From Flavobacteriales bacterium (lineage in GTDB: Bacteria > Bacteroidota > Bacteroidia > NS11-12g > UBA9320): a stretch of DNA of 64,000 bases. Below the pieces are notes generated by a model. It was not told the DNA's origin, ran no database searches, and worked only from the letters and a program-made list of their open reading frames with translations. The stretch is from assembly GCA_020635395.1 (NCBI GenBank), contig JACJZV010000004.1, positions 262,715-326,714 of the forward strand, read 5' to 3'. Each line of letters starts with the position of its first letter. Position 1 is the stretch's first letter. The position numbers were made by a program, and so were the translations under genes. Below are positions 24,558 to 34,746 of the stretch, one piece after another.

Positions 24558-25550
24558 TTATTTGTTCAACCGATTCCAAAGCAAATCCTTTAAAGTTTGA
24601 ATATTAAACCCAGAAACAGAGGATATAAAAATCGCTTCAACGTCTTTGGGAAGCTGATTTTTCATTTCTTTCATCAGCTCCTCATCAAGCATGTCACTTT
24701 TGCTAATGGCCAAAATTCGGTCTTTGTAGAGCATTTCTTCGTTGTATTTTTCTAACTCAGAGAGCAAAATTTTGTACTCTTTGGCAATATCCTCCGAGTC
24801 TGCCGGAATTAAAAACAGCAAAATCGAATTACGCTCAATATGTCTCAAAAAACGATGTCCCAAACCCTTCCCCTCACTCGCTCCTTCAATAATACCCGGA
24901 ATATCGGCCATTACAAACGATTTAAAATCTCGGTATTGAACCATTCCCAAGTTGGGTACAAGCGTGGTAAAAGGATAATTGGCAATTTCGGGTTTTGCTG
25001 CAGAAACCACCGACAGCAGGGTGCTTTTTCCGGCATTTGGAAAACCAACAAGACCCACATCGGCCAATACTTTCAATTCTAAAATTTTCCACTCCTCTCT
25101 ACCCTCCTCTCCTGGTTGGGCAAATCGGGGTGTTTGGTTTGTGGCCGATTTAAAATTCCAGTTTCCAAGTCCGCCCCGCCCACCAGGTGTAAGCACCTGT
25201 GTTTGTCCATCTTCGGTTATTTCAAACTGTATTTCGCCGGTTTCGGCATCTTTGGCCACCGTGCCAAGCGGCACTTCCAATATTTGGTCGGCTCCTTTTC
25301 TTCCGGTTTTTCGCCCGCCCAGCCCATTTACTCCGTTTTCGCAGATTACATGTTTTTTATATTTTAAGTGAAGCAACGTCCACAATTGGGCATTACCTTT
25401 TAAAATTACGGAGCCGCCGGCACCTCCATCTCCCCCATCTGGCCCGCCTTTGCTATTCAGCTTATCACGAAAAAGCGACCAACTGCCAGCCCCGCCCTTG
25501 CCTGAGCGGCAACAAATTTTAACGTAATCAATAAAGTTGGGATTTGACAA
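24558..25550 (-). CDS. obg: GTPase Obg
   Basis: Obg is a ribosome-associated GTPase acting in 50S assembly and stress signalling. The 330-residue protein has the glycine-rich Obg fold (about 1-160; GGPDGGDGGAGGSVIL), then a G domain with G1 GFPNAGKST, G2 PFTTLVPN, G3 DIPGIIEGA and SKSD for base recognition. It lacks the C-terminal OCT domain, as is usual in this phylum. It lies 10 bases downstream of adk on the same strand. Confidence 0.96.
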   Translation of the reverse strand: MSNPNFIDYVKICCRSGKGGAGSWSLFRDKLNSKGGPDGGDGGAGGSVILKGNAQLWTLLHLKYKKHVICENGVNGLGGRKTGRKGADQILEVPLGTVAKDAETGEIQFEITEDGQTQVLTPGGRGGLGNWNFKSATNQTPRFAQPGEEGREEWKILELKVLADVGLVGFPNAGKSTLLSVVSAAKPEIANYPFTTLVPNLGMVQYRDFKSFVMADIPGIIEGASEGKGLGHRFLRHIERNSILLFLIPADSEDIAKEYKILLSELEKYNEEMLYKDRILAISKSDMLDEELMKEMKNQLPKDVEAIFISSVSGFNIQTLKDLLWNRLNK

Positions 25551-25560
25551 AATATTTTTT

Positions 25561-26139
25561 TTAAGAATTCAATTTGGCATCAATTGCCTCGCACAAACGG
25601 CCAAATATTTCATCTATTTCACCCATGCCAAACACCCGATTCGCTTTATTTTGTTTTTCATAAAACGCCAAAAGGGGTTCGGTTTTGTCGTTATACTCCT
25701 TAAATCTGTTTCTGATTATGGTTTCATCCTGATCATCCACTCTTCCCGACGATTTGCCTCGTTCGAGCAATCGTTTAACCAATTCATCTTCATCCACTTC
25801 CAAGGCCAACACCACATTTATTTGAGTGCCAAATTTGGTTAAAATTTCATCCAATGCTTCTCCCTGAGATAAAGTTCGTGGGAAACCATCGAAAATGAAA
25901 CCTTTGGCTTCGTGCGATTTAACAAAATCTTCAACCATGGCTATTGTAACGCTGTCGGGTACCAATTCGCCTTTATCCATATACGACTTTGCCAAAACGC
26001 CAAGCTCTGTTTCGCCTTTAATATTTGCTCTAAAAACATCGCCAGTGCTTAAATGAGTCAACCCATATTTTTCAATTAACATGGCACTTTGCGTGCCTTT
26101 TCCGGCTCCCGGAGGACCAAAAATGATTAAGTTAAACAT
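25561..26139 (-). CDS. adk: Adenylate kinase
   Basis: This 192-residue enzyme interconverts ATP, AMP and ADP. The P-loop GPPGAGKGTQ is at 7-16, followed by the AMP-binding LSTGDVFRANI and GFPRTLSQGEAL, and a short LID with RVDDQDETIIRNRF. It is the short (LID-less, zinc-free) form. It is the first gene of an adk-obg unit. Confidence 0.96.
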   Translation of the reverse strand: MFNLIIFGPPGAGKGTQSAMLIEKYGLTHLSTGDVFRANIKGETELGVLAKSYMDKGELVPDSVTIAMVEDFVKSHEAKGFIFDGFPRTLSQGEALDEILTKFGTQINVVLALEVDEDELVKRLLERGKSSGRVDDQDETIIRNRFKEYNDKTEPLLAFYEKQNKANRVFGMGEIDEIFGRLCEAIDAKLNS

Positions 26140-26163
26140 CTGTTTTTTTCTATTTTATGGCGA

Positions 26164-26171
26164 CAAATGTA
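26164..26171 (-). promoter_or_regulatory. -7 promoter element of adk-obg
   Basis: On the minus strand TACATTTG matches TAnnTTTG, 24 nt before the adk start codon. Confidence 0.5.
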
Positions 26172-26286
26172 GCAATATTGATTTTTTAAGCAGAGTGTAA
26201 ATGTTTACAACTTAGCTTGCTCAGAAGTTTAGATATTTGGCGAAAGCCCGAACATTGATTTCCTTTGCACAAAAATTGACAAATCC

Positions 26287-28419
26287 GTGCTTCAAGCAGT
26301 TGTAAAAAAAGGAAAAGTATTGGCCGAAAACGTTCCTACTCCGAATGTTTCAGAAGGAAGCGTTTTGATAAAAGTAGTGAATAGTTGTATCAGTGCCGGC
26401 ACCGAAATGAGCAATGTTTCAGAAACCGGCAAGTCTCTGATTAAAAGAGCCTTAGAGCAGCCAGCAGAGGTGAAAAATGCTCTAAATTTTGCCAAAGAAA
26501 ATGGCATTATGAAAATGATTGCCCGAATAAAAGGTACGCTTGAAGGTGGCAAACCAACCGGATATTCTATTTCTGGAATTGTGATTGGTGTTGGCAAAAA
26601 CGTAAAAGATTTTTCAGTTGGAGACCATGTTACTGCAGCAGGAGCTGGCATAGCCAATCATGCCGAATTTGTGGATGTACCAGTCAATTTGGTTATGAAA
26701 ATGCCACAAGGCATGGATTTTAAAACCGCTTCTACGGTTACGCTTGGTGGCATTGCCATGCAAGGCGTGCGAAGAGCAGAACTGACCTTGGGCGAAATTT
26801 GTGTAGTGCAAGGAGCAGGAATTTTAGGCTTATTGGCTCAGCAAATGTTGCAAGCCAGTGGCGTAAGAACCCTTGTTGTTGATTTGGACAATCATAGACT
26901 TGAAATTGCAAAACAGTTGGGAGCAGAGGCGGTGCTAAACCCGAATATCGAAGATATTGTTAAAAAAGTAGAGGCCATCAGCAACGGTCATGGTGCTGAT
27001 GCCGTTATTTTTACAGCCGCCACATCGAGTAGCGAGCCGCTTTCTACCGCATTTAAAATGTGTAAACGAAAAGGCAGAGTTGTGTTGGTAGGTGTTTCCG
27101 GCATGGAAATAAATCGTGGTGACATTTACAAAAAAGAACTCGACTTTTTAATATCAACCAGCTACGGCCCCGGAAGATATGACGACAACTACGAGCAAAA
27201 AGGATTGGATTATCCATATTCTTATGTTCGTTGGACAGAAAACCGCAATATGACGGAGTATTTGCGACTAGTGCATACAGGGGCTATTAATTTAGAGCCC
27301 TTGCTAAATGCCACCTACCCAATTGAAAAAGTGGAGGAAGCATTTGATGTTTTGAAAAATGGCGAATATCCAAAGCCAATTATTTCCATTTTAGATTATG
27401 GGGTTGATATTAATCTAACATCAATTGAGACAAACGAGCATAAAATTGTTTTAAATCAAACCCCATTAAACAAAAACATTATTAATGTGGCCATGGTTGG
27501 AGTAGGCAGTTTTGCTACAGGAATGCACCTGCCAAACCTTCAAAAGCTGTCGGATAAATTCAAAATCAAAGCCATTGTAAACCGTACCGGACAAAAAGGG
27601 AAAGCCGTTGCACAACAATATTCTGCCGACTATGCCACAACAGAAATCAATGAAGTTTTAGCGGACAACGACATTGATTTGGTAATGATTACTACCCGTC
27701 ACGACAATCACGGAACATTGGTTTTGCAATGTCTTGAGGCTGGAAAAAATGTTTTTGTTGAAAAACCGCTATGCACCACCCGCGAAGAATTGGAAGCCAT
27801 ATCAAATTTTTATAAAGATAGGGAAAACGCCCCAATGCTGATGGTGGGTTTCAACAGAAGATTTAGCCCATACGCCGAAGAAATAAGAAAACATACTTCC
27901 ACCCGAACAAACCCGTTGATGATTCAATATAGAATGAACGCTGGATATATCCCGCTCGACCATTGGACACACGAACACGGAGGAAGGATTGTTGGGGAGG
28001 CGTGTCATATCATTGATTTGATGACTTCATTTACAGGAAGTAAAATAACGAGCATCAGCACAGAACATTTAACACCAAAAACCGATAAAATGAGCAAACA
28101 CGACAATCGTTCAATCGTATTAAAATACGAAGACGGTTCGGTATGTACGGTTCAATATTTTGCCGTTGGAAGCAAAAAACTTTCAAAAGAATTCATGGAA
28201 GTCCATTTTGATGAAAAATCAATCATAATGGATGATTACAAATTCCTCACTGGCTATGGTTTAAAGCTCAAAGAAATAAGCTCCAACATAAGCAAAAAGG
28301 GTCAGTTTGAAGAGCTTTCAGCATTATACAATTGCCTAAAAAAAGGTGGCGAGTGGCCCATACCACTATGGGACATGTTGCAAACAACGGGTGCAAGTTT
28401 TGAGGTGGAGGAGGTTTAA
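26287..28419 (+). CDS. Bi-domain oxidoreductase (zinc-type dehydrogenase fused to Gfo/Idh/MocA)
   Basis: This 710-residue fusion is the first gene of the polysaccharide cluster. Residues 1-375 form a medium-chain dehydrogenase (GroES-like, then Rossmann VVQGAGILGLLAQQML), and residues 390-710 a Gfo/Idh/MocA oxidoreductase (VAMVGVGSFATGMHLPNL, EKPLCTT). Such fusions occur next to heparinase-family genes in exopolysaccharide loci and probably oxidise and re-reduce a sugar nucleotide, retaining the cofactor; the substrate is unproven. The start is a GTG. A near-match to the -7 element (TTCCTTTG, 26260-26267) lies 19 nt upstream. It shares one base with the flippase gene. Confidence 0.9.
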   Translation: MLQAVVKKGKVLAENVPTPNVSEGSVLIKVVNSCISAGTEMSNVSETGKSLIKRALEQPAEVKNALNFAKENGIMKMIARIKGTLEGGKPTGYSISGIVIGVGKNVKDFSVGDHVTAAGAGIANHAEFVDVPVNLVMKMPQGMDFKTASTVTLGGIAMQGVRRAELTLGEICVVQGAGILGLLAQQMLQASGVRTLVVDLDNHRLEIAKQLGAEAVLNPNIEDIVKKVEAISNGHGADAVIFTAATSSSEPLSTAFKMCKRKGRVVLVGVSGMEINRGDIYKKELDFLISTSYGPGRYDDNYEQKGLDYPYSYVRWTENRNMTEYLRLVHTGAINLEPLLNATYPIEKVEEAFDVLKNGEYPKPIISILDYGVDINLTSIETNEHKIVLNQTPLNKNIINVAMVGVGSFATGMHLPNLQKLSDKFKIKAIVNRTGQKGKAVAQQYSADYATTEINEVLADNDIDLVMITTRHDNHGTLVLQCLEAGKNVFVEKPLCTTREELEAISNFYKDRENAPMLMVGFNRRFSPYAEEIRKHTSTRTNPLMIQYRMNAGYIPLDHWTHEHGGRIVGEACHIIDLMTSFTGSKITSISTEHLTPKTDKMSKHDNRSIVLKYEDGSVCTVQYFAVGSKKLSKEFMEVHFDEKSIIMDDYKFLTGYGLKLKEISSNISKKGQFEELSALYNCLKKGGEWPIPLWDMLQTTGASFEVEEV

Positions 28420-29693
28420 TGAAGTTCATTGGGTATGACCTTGGAGCTACGCTCAAACTACCATTCGTAAAAAATGTTATCCACACTTTGGCAAGCAAAT
28501 GGATTACAATACTGATTGGATTGGTCCCTGTAATGCTTGTCACGAGAGCCTTAGGCCCTGAGGGAAAAGGCAAGTACGCCTTAATAATTCAAACTATAGG
28601 TGTATTGATGCAATTGAGTAACCTAGGCCTTCATTCCTCAAATACCTATCAAGTTAGTAAAAATAGAAACCTACTTCCAAAACTTTATACAAACTCCATC
28701 GCTTGGATAATTTCTACTTCAGGTCTTGCATTTGCATTATTTGCGTTTGCAAACTATTTATACCCCACCAAAGTTTCCATGTTTCAAGGTGGTTTTGTTT
28801 ATATTGCCATTGGTACATTAGCATACTTTACGAGTATCGTTGGCCAAAACTTGAACATTGCTATTGATAACATACGGAAAGTTAATATTCTGAACATTGT
28901 CGCAAAAGCGATAACTCTTGTATTAATAGTTGTACTTTATTATGAGAAAAATTTAACTCTTTTTTATGCAATTCGTATTGCAATTTTGGAATTTACTATA
29001 CTCGGAATCGCGAACTTCGTCATAGCCCGTAGGAGCTTTGAAAAAATGGTCTACAAAATTGATTTCAATGTTTTAAAGCCTACTTTTACTTATGGATTAA
29101 GAATTTATGCAATAGGTTTGTTAGGATATATGGTAATACGGAGTGATGTTTACCTTATTAAATACTATCTCGGAGATGGAGCCGTTGGTTATTATTCGTC
29201 AGCCGTTCAGATTATTGATCAAATTTCGATTTTTGCGGTGGTAATTTCAAGTCTATTAATGCCAAAATTGACATCAGAAATGGATCCCACTGAGAGATAT
29301 CGTCTCAACAAAAGAAGCTTTAACCATCTACTTTTAATAATGTTATTAGGCTGTGCTACTGCCTTTATATTATCCGAACACATAATTCTTATTTTGTTTG
29401 GTAAGGAATTTTTGGCGGCAGTGGCAAGTTTCAGGGTATTGTTATTAGCAATTTTCTTTTTGTCCTTAACTACGTCAATGTCACAATACCTAGCTTCCAT
29501 TGGATTACCTTCAAGACTAATTTTTTGTTGGATTATTGTTTTCTTTGTTAACATAACCTTCAACAAATTCTTCATACCAGAGTATGGAGAAATTGGAGCG
29601 GCTTATTCCTCCCTGATTTCATACTTCATCATATTTATTTGTGTTATTCAAATGGTTTATAGACATGGCAAAAAGATACCCAAACAAAATTGA
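28419..29693 (+). CDS. Wzx-type polysaccharide flippase
   Basis: This polytopic MATE/MOP-superfamily protein of 424 residues has about twelve hydrophobic segments; an early one contains KWITILIGLVPVMLVTRALG, followed by GKGKYALI, the usual entry motif of Wzx/polysaccharide export proteins. It translocates lipid-linked repeat units across the inner membrane. No Wzy polymerase or Wzz was recognised in the cluster. The ATG overlaps the previous stop codon (translational coupling). Confidence 0.88.
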   Translation: MKFIGYDLGATLKLPFVKNVIHTLASKWITILIGLVPVMLVTRALGPEGKGKYALIIQTIGVLMQLSNLGLHSSNTYQVSKNRNLLPKLYTNSIAWIISTSGLAFALFAFANYLYPTKVSMFQGGFVYIAIGTLAYFTSIVGQNLNIAIDNIRKVNILNIVAKAITLVLIVVLYYEKNLTLFYAIRIAILEFTILGIANFVIARRSFEKMVYKIDFNVLKPTFTYGLRIYAIGLLGYMVIRSDVYLIKYYLGDGAVGYYSSAVQIIDQISIFAVVISSLLMPKLTSEMDPTERYRLNKRSFNHLLLIMLLGCATAFILSEHIILILFGKEFLAAVASFRVLLLAIFFLSLTTSMSQYLASIGLPSRLIFCWIIVFFVNITFNKFFIPEYGEIGAAYSSLISYFIIFICVIQMVYRHGKKIPKQN

Positions 29694-30510
29694 CTATATA
29701 GAATTTGTTGAGATATACACCAATCGTGTTAATCAAGTTTATCAATTCTGGACTGATGAAATGCAACAAAAGATTGCAAGACATAATGTAGATTGGAATA
29801 TTCCCTATAATTTTAAAAGGTATCTTGATAAATCCGCAAAAAGATTCTATAATGCATATCTTGAAATACCCGATGGGGCGAAAACATGTTTGGATATTGG
29901 CGGATTTTGGGGTGTATATTCTTTAACTTTAAAAGATTTAGGCTACACATCTGTTATGACCGAAGCAAAAAAGTATTATGATGACAGCTTCAATCCATTA
30001 TTCATGTTTATTGAATCCCAAGGAGTAAAAATCATCGACATTGATCCTTTCCAAGAACAACTAGAAAGTGTGTTTTATGATTACATTAGTATAATGGCGG
30101 TCTTGGAACACATTTCATATTCCTTAAAACCTTTTTTGCATAATGTCCGGCAAACTCTCACATCAAATGGCGTTATTTACATTGACGTCCCTAACATTCT
30201 TTATTACTTTAAACGACGAGACGTGATTTTAGGTAAATCGCCTTTGCCAAATATTAAGTCAATTTATGAATCAGAAATACCTTTCATTGGTCATCATCAT
30301 GAATATACTCTTGAAGAGCTATTATACCTGGGACAGATTGTCGAAATTAAACCCATCAATATTTTTCACTTCAATTACTCAATCGAAATGAATTTCAATT
30401 TTATGATGAAACACCCCATAGCAGCTATCGTATTATCTTCGTTTAAAAACACTAGAGAAATAATTGGCGTATCTTTTAAGTTAGCAAATAAAAACACATG
30501 TGTGGAATAA
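29665..30510 (+). CDS. Class I SAM-dependent methyltransferase, polysaccharide cluster
   Basis: This protein of about 281 residues has a Rossmann-like methyltransferase core: CLDIGGFWGVYSLTLKDLGY (SAM-binding motif I) and YDYISIMAVLEHISYSLKPF (motif IV-V region), followed by VIYIDVPNIL. It likely methylates a sugar or glycan of the exported polymer. The start is set at ATG 29665, overlapping the flippase gene by 29 bases. The last 13 bases overlap asnB-like. Substrate is unknown. Confidence 0.82.
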   Translation: MAKRYPNKIDYIEFVEIYTNRVNQVYQFWTDEMQQKIARHNVDWNIPYNFKRYLDKSAKRFYNAYLEIPDGAKTCLDIGGFWGVYSLTLKDLGYTSVMTEAKKYYDDSFNPLFMFIESQGVKIIDIDPFQEQLESVFYDYISIMAVLEHISYSLKPFLHNVRQTLTSNGVIYIDVPNILYYFKRRDVILGKSPLPNIKSIYESEIPFIGHHHEYTLEELLYLGQIVEIKPINIFHFNYSIEMNFNFMMKHPIAAIVLSSFKNTREIIGVSFKLANKNTCVE

Positions 30511-32351
30511 GCGGGATTATTAATTTCAATGGACTTCAGGATTCATCCAAAGAAGAGTTAGTAAAAATAACCACAGCCCTCTATCATCGGGGGCCAGACA
30601 ATCAAGGCGTTTATTACTCACCAAATGTATGCTTTGGGCATCGGAGGTTGGCTATCATAGACCTGAATCCAATCGCAAACCAACCTATGAGTGATGAGGC
30701 CCAAGAAATAATTGTAAGTTTCAACGGCGAAATTTTCAACCACGCCGAAATAAGAGCTAGTCTGAGTGAAAAGTACAATTTCAAGACTAATCATTCTGAC
30801 ACAGAAGTTATTATCTACGCATTCAAAGAATGGGGAATTGAATGTGTGCATAAATTCGTTGGACAATTTGCCATTGCCCTGTATGACAAAAGGGAAGAAA
30901 CAGTATACCTCATTCGCGATAGAATCGGCCAAAAACCAATTTATTATACGAGCATTAATGAAAATCTTTACTTCGCTTCTGAAATACAGGCTCTATTTAA
31001 ATCTGGGAGTATAGTGAAGGAAATTAATCCAACAGCCGTCTATGATTACCTAACATATCTCACAATCAAGGCACCTGAAACGTTCTATCAGAACATCTAC
31101 AAGCTAGAGGCAGGTATGTATATGACTATTTCGAAGTATGGCACTTCGAAACATCAATATTGGAACGTTAGTGATTACTTAAACAAAATATCCAGATTAG
31201 ATGAACAAGATATTATTTCAAAAACTGAGGAACTAATTGACTCCTCAATGACATATAGAAATGTTTCGGATGCCCCAATTTCATTTGCTCTAAGCGGTGG
31301 ATTAGACAGTTCCCTAAATATTTTTTATTCCAAAAAAATCAATCCAGATCTGCTTGCAATTAATATTTCATACTCTGTTAATAACCAATTCAACGAAGAT
31401 CAAATTGCGGAACAATATTGTAGTGAAAACGATATCCCATTTGTATCAAAAAAAATTGACGAAAAAATATTGGCAGAAAGCCTTAGCGAATATTTAAAGG
31501 CTCAAAAAGATGTTCCAATAGGCGACCCGAATTCCGTTTTGATGTTCATTCTATCAAAGATGTCAAGAGAATTGGAGAGAAATGTACTCATGGTTGGAGA
31601 GGGTGGTGATGAAATTGGAGGGTATCCAAAATATCTAAAACACCAGAATCGGTTTAATTTAATCAAAAAATTTCCAAGGCTTTTCAAAGCACTTTTCAAT
31701 AATCCAATCTATGATTTAAAAAAGATGGACTTAATTGAAAATGGGAAAATCGTTTCTGCTGCTCACATTCATGGATTTACTGAATCCGAAAAAAAGAAGT
31801 TTTGGAAAAACCGGAAAGTGAGGAGTTCCTTCTCCATATTATTGGATACGATGAATGAAATTAACACCAACACCGATGATGAGTTTTTACGAAAAATTAC
31901 GAATTTGGAGTATAAAATTCGACTTCCTGAAATGATTCTATCTCGAATTGACTACCCGTCTATGGCAGCAAGCATAGAAGCCCGAAGTCCGTTTGTTGAC
32001 CACAAATTGGTTGAATTCTCATGTAGTGTGCCTTTTGAAACGAAAATGAAGGATGGCACCGCCAAATACCTTCTAAAAAAAATTGCTAAGAATAAACTCC
32101 CTGAATATATTTTAAAGTCCCCTAAAGTAGGCTTTGGACAGCTTCTCACACCATTTTTAAATGAAACTTTACCCATTTGGTTTGAGAAAGAGATTCTAAA
32201 AAAATCGAACGCCCCAATTAAAATGTATATCGAAGAAAAGTTCCTAAATAACATGTACAAGAAATCTATGAAAGGAAAAAATGTTGGATTTAAGCTTTGG
32301 GTGCTCTATGCCCTCAATTATTGGCTTGAATCAAATAACTCAGAAATATGA
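30498..32351 (+). CDS. asnB: Asparagine synthase (glutamine-hydrolysing) family amidotransferase
   Basis: This 617-residue protein has an N-terminal Ntn glutaminase with Cys2 (MCGISGII) and a C-terminal ATP-pyrophosphatase domain with SGGLDSS at about 263-269. Its position in a polysaccharide cluster suggests that it amidates a uronic acid, as AsnB paralogues do in several surface-glycan loci, instead of or as well as making asparagine. It overlaps both neighbours by a few bases, so the whole row is translationally coupled. No second asnB is in the window. Confidence 0.88.
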   Translation: MCGISGIINFNGLQDSSKEELVKITTALYHRGPDNQGVYYSPNVCFGHRRLAIIDLNPIANQPMSDEAQEIIVSFNGEIFNHAEIRASLSEKYNFKTNHSDTEVIIYAFKEWGIECVHKFVGQFAIALYDKREETVYLIRDRIGQKPIYYTSINENLYFASEIQALFKSGSIVKEINPTAVYDYLTYLTIKAPETFYQNIYKLEAGMYMTISKYGTSKHQYWNVSDYLNKISRLDEQDIISKTEELIDSSMTYRNVSDAPISFALSGGLDSSLNIFYSKKINPDLLAINISYSVNNQFNEDQIAEQYCSENDIPFVSKKIDEKILAESLSEYLKAQKDVPIGDPNSVLMFILSKMSRELERNVLMVGEGGDEIGGYPKYLKHQNRFNLIKKFPRLFKALFNNPIYDLKKMDLIENGKIVSAAHIHGFTESEKKKFWKNRKVRSSFSILLDTMNEINTNTDDEFLRKITNLEYKIRLPEMILSRIDYPSMAASIEARSPFVDHKLVEFSCSVPFETKMKDGTAKYLLKKIAKNKLPEYILKSPKVGFGQLLTPFLNETLPIWFEKEILKKSNAPIKMYIEEKFLNNMYKKSMKGKNVGFKLWVLYALNYWLESNNSEI

Positions 32352-33568
32352 ATATCCTATATCTGAGAACTCGATACGCATTTGGCCTAAAGGCAGGTGG
32401 TAGTGTAACACACACTTCAGGTGTTATAAATGCTCTGGCAGAGAATCATCATGTAGATGTGGTAACAAACGACTTCTTGCCGGAGGTAAAGATTCCTTTG
32501 GAAAATATTTCACCAATACGATACAAACTTTTACCAACTGCTATAAATGAGATTTTTTACAATTTCAAACTTATCCGTAGGCTTCGTAAAAAAAAATATT
32601 ACGATGCCGTTTATCACCGTCTATCTGCCAACTCCTTTTGTGGAGCGTATTTGGCGAACAAATGGGGAACTCCCTTTGTTTTGGAGTATAATGCTTCGGA
32701 AGCATGGGGTTTAAAACATTGGAATAAACAAAAGTCGTGGTTTTCTTTATCAGGCTTTGTTCAAAATTTATACAAGAGGTTATTTGAAATTCCAATTGCA
32801 ACGCACATCGAAAATTATAATATAAAGAAAGCATCGTCCATCATAGTTGTTTCAGATGAATTAAAAAGGTTATTAAAAAATCAGGGCGTATCAGATGACA
32901 AGATTATTGTTTATCCTAACGGAGTTGACATAAACAAATATCGACCAGAAATTGATGGTAGTGACATTCGAATGAAATACAACATACCTCAAAATAGTAT
33001 TGTTTTTGGCTTCATTGGAAGTTTTGGTCAATGGCATGGAATAGAGGTTTTTGCAAAAGCCATAGATGCATTTTTAAAAAAAGATTCAAAAACTAAGTCT
33101 TGCTTTTTTTTAATCGGCGATGGAATAAAAATGCCGACCGTTAAAGAAATTCTGGCGAATCATTTAAAAGACGGTTCCGTGATTTTACCCGGCATGATTC
33201 CTCAGGAAGAATCTCCTAAATACTTAGCTGCGTGTGACGTATTAGTTTCGCCGCACATACCAAATGAAGATGGCACTCCTTTTTTTGGCTCACCAACCAA
33301 ACTTTTTGAATATCTTGCCATGGGCAAGGTAATTATTGCCAGTAAATTAGACCAAATAGGGGAAATATTGGCACATGAAGAGAATTCCATACTAACCGAA
33401 CCTGGAAACGTAGAGCAACTTAAACACACTATTTCCAGCATATCGCAATCGTGGGAAGACGATAGATGGAATAATCTAAGACTCAATGCACGGGAGCTGG
33501 CATGTTCAAAATATACTTGGCAAAAACATGTAGATGCAATAATCAACCATATTAAAAGACTTGCTTAG
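32348..33568 (+). CDS. Glycosyltransferase family 4, first paralogue
   Basis: This 406-residue GT-B enzyme has an N-terminal acceptor domain with GGSVTHTSGVINAL, the linker IIVVSDELKRLLKNQGV, IVYPNGVDINKY, and the C-terminal nucleotide-sugar-binding GSPTKLFEYLAMGK (with the EX7E-type region). It is clearly paralogous to the gene at 36233. It acts at the cytoplasmic face on the lipid-linked intermediate. It overlaps asnB by 4 bases. Its end overlaps the minus-strand LamG gene by 4 bases. Confidence 0.92.
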   Translation: MNILYLRTRYAFGLKAGGSVTHTSGVINALAENHHVDVVTNDFLPEVKIPLENISPIRYKLLPTAINEIFYNFKLIRRLRKKKYYDAVYHRLSANSFCGAYLANKWGTPFVLEYNASEAWGLKHWNKQKSWFSLSGFVQNLYKRLFEIPIATHIENYNIKKASSIIVVSDELKRLLKNQGVSDDKIIVYPNGVDINKYRPEIDGSDIRMKYNIPQNSIVFGFIGSFGQWHGIEVFAKAIDAFLKKDSKTKSCFFLIGDGIKMPTVKEILANHLKDGSVILPGMIPQEESPKYLAACDVLVSPHIPNEDGTPFFGSPTKLFEYLAMGKVIIASKLDQIGEILAHEENSILTEPGNVEQLKHTISSISQSWEDDRWNNLRLNARELACSKYTWQKHVDAIINHIKRLA

Positions 33569-34719
33569 TAAAGAACAATCTTCTTTACCATTACAATTTC
33601 GTCTGATTTATTCAAAATTTTTAACAGATAAACGCCCTCGGCAAAATCATACCCTTGTAAGTCAACAAGTTTGCTTCCACTCGAACCAATTAGACTTTGG
33701 TACACTAACTGTCCAATATCATTAAATATTTTCAAGGTGTAAATGTCATGATTACATTTTGAAGCATCGACAAAAAGAACATCTCTAGTTGGATTTGGAT
33801 AAACCATCAATTCACAAGGATTATTAGCCTTTGTGGGTATTTTTATAAACAACGTGTCAGTAACGGCCACCGAAATTGTATCAAATACTGTTACAACACA
33901 AGTGTCTGATGAATAACCTGAATACAACATTTCAATCTCTTTGGCAGATAAAGGCCTGTTAAAAATGGAGATATCATCCAAATATCCTTGAAAATACTGA
34001 GGTCCGTTACTTCCAGACGAGAAAAAATACTGGGGTTGAGCACCAACAAGCCAATTCATACTTTTATCATATTGAAGATAATCTTGGTTTCCAAAGTCCC
34101 CGGAAACTCCATAGTAGTTATGATTCCCTGCAAAAAAACCGTCAAAATACGTTTTACACGTCAAATTCGATGAATTGTCATAAACCAAAGTAATCATATG
34201 CCATGAAAAATCATAAATTCTTCCAATTGTGTGGCCAATAGCCCTGTTATTACCCCCAGCCCCAAGTGCTGATTTTACTCCATATAGTTGATCCTCTTGA
34301 ACACGCATACTTACCCCCCATTCGCCATTATTGCTATTCGTACATGATACCATTACACCAGTTTGATGTTGATTATTATATTTAAACCATAAATTGAGCG
34401 TAATGCTACTAGGATATAATGATGACCCGCGACCTAGGTCAATATAATCATTATTCCCATCAAAATAATAAGCAGAGTCCTTTCTCCCATATCTGTCATA
34501 TGCCAGAGTTGCACCTTTGACCACTCCATTATTTCCCTGATTACTTTCATCATTGGCATTTCCGTTAAATGGCCAATATCCAACCAAACCCTCTTTAATA
34601 ATTTGAGCTTCGCTGTCAAAAAAAAACATCAAAATACAGTAACAAAAACCTACTTTTAAACGAAAAAAACATTTAAAGGAATTAAGAGAAAATCCGATTT
34701 TAAAAAACTCATGTATCAC
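33565..34719 (-). CDS. LamG-domain protein with T9SS sorting domain
   Basis: This 384-residue secreted protein has a hydrophobic N-terminus ending in an SEAQ cleavage region (about 20-39), a concanavalin-A-like LamG domain (about 45-270; GLVGYWPFNGNANDESNQG, SITLNLWFK, and YLDDISIFNRPLSAKEIEML), a short spacer, and a T9SS type A sorting domain (about 305-384; CELMVYPNPTRDVLFV). It should be on the cell surface and may bind the exopolysaccharide made by the flanking genes. It is convergent with the glycosyltransferase gene and leads a three-gene minus-strand islet. Confidence 0.88.
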   Translation of the reverse strand: MIHEFFKIGFSLNSFKCFFRLKVGFCYCILMFFFDSEAQIIKEGLVGYWPFNGNANDESNQGNNGVVKGATLAYDRYGRKDSAYYFDGNNDYIDLGRGSSLYPSSITLNLWFKYNNQHQTGVMVSCTNSNNGEWGVSMRVQEDQLYGVKSALGAGGNNRAIGHTIGRIYDFSWHMITLVYDNSSNLTCKTYFDGFFAGNHNYYGVSGDFGNQDYLQYDKSMNWLVGAQPQYFFSSGSNGPQYFQGYLDDISIFNRPLSAKEIEMLYSGYSSDTCVVTVFDTISVAVTDTLFIKIPTKANNPCELMVYPNPTRDVLFVDASKCNHDIYTLKIFNDIGQLVYQSLIGSSGSKLVDLQGYDFAEGVYLLKILNKSDEIVMVKKIVLY

Positions 34720-34746
34720 GTTAATTATTTCTTCAAAAATAATCTT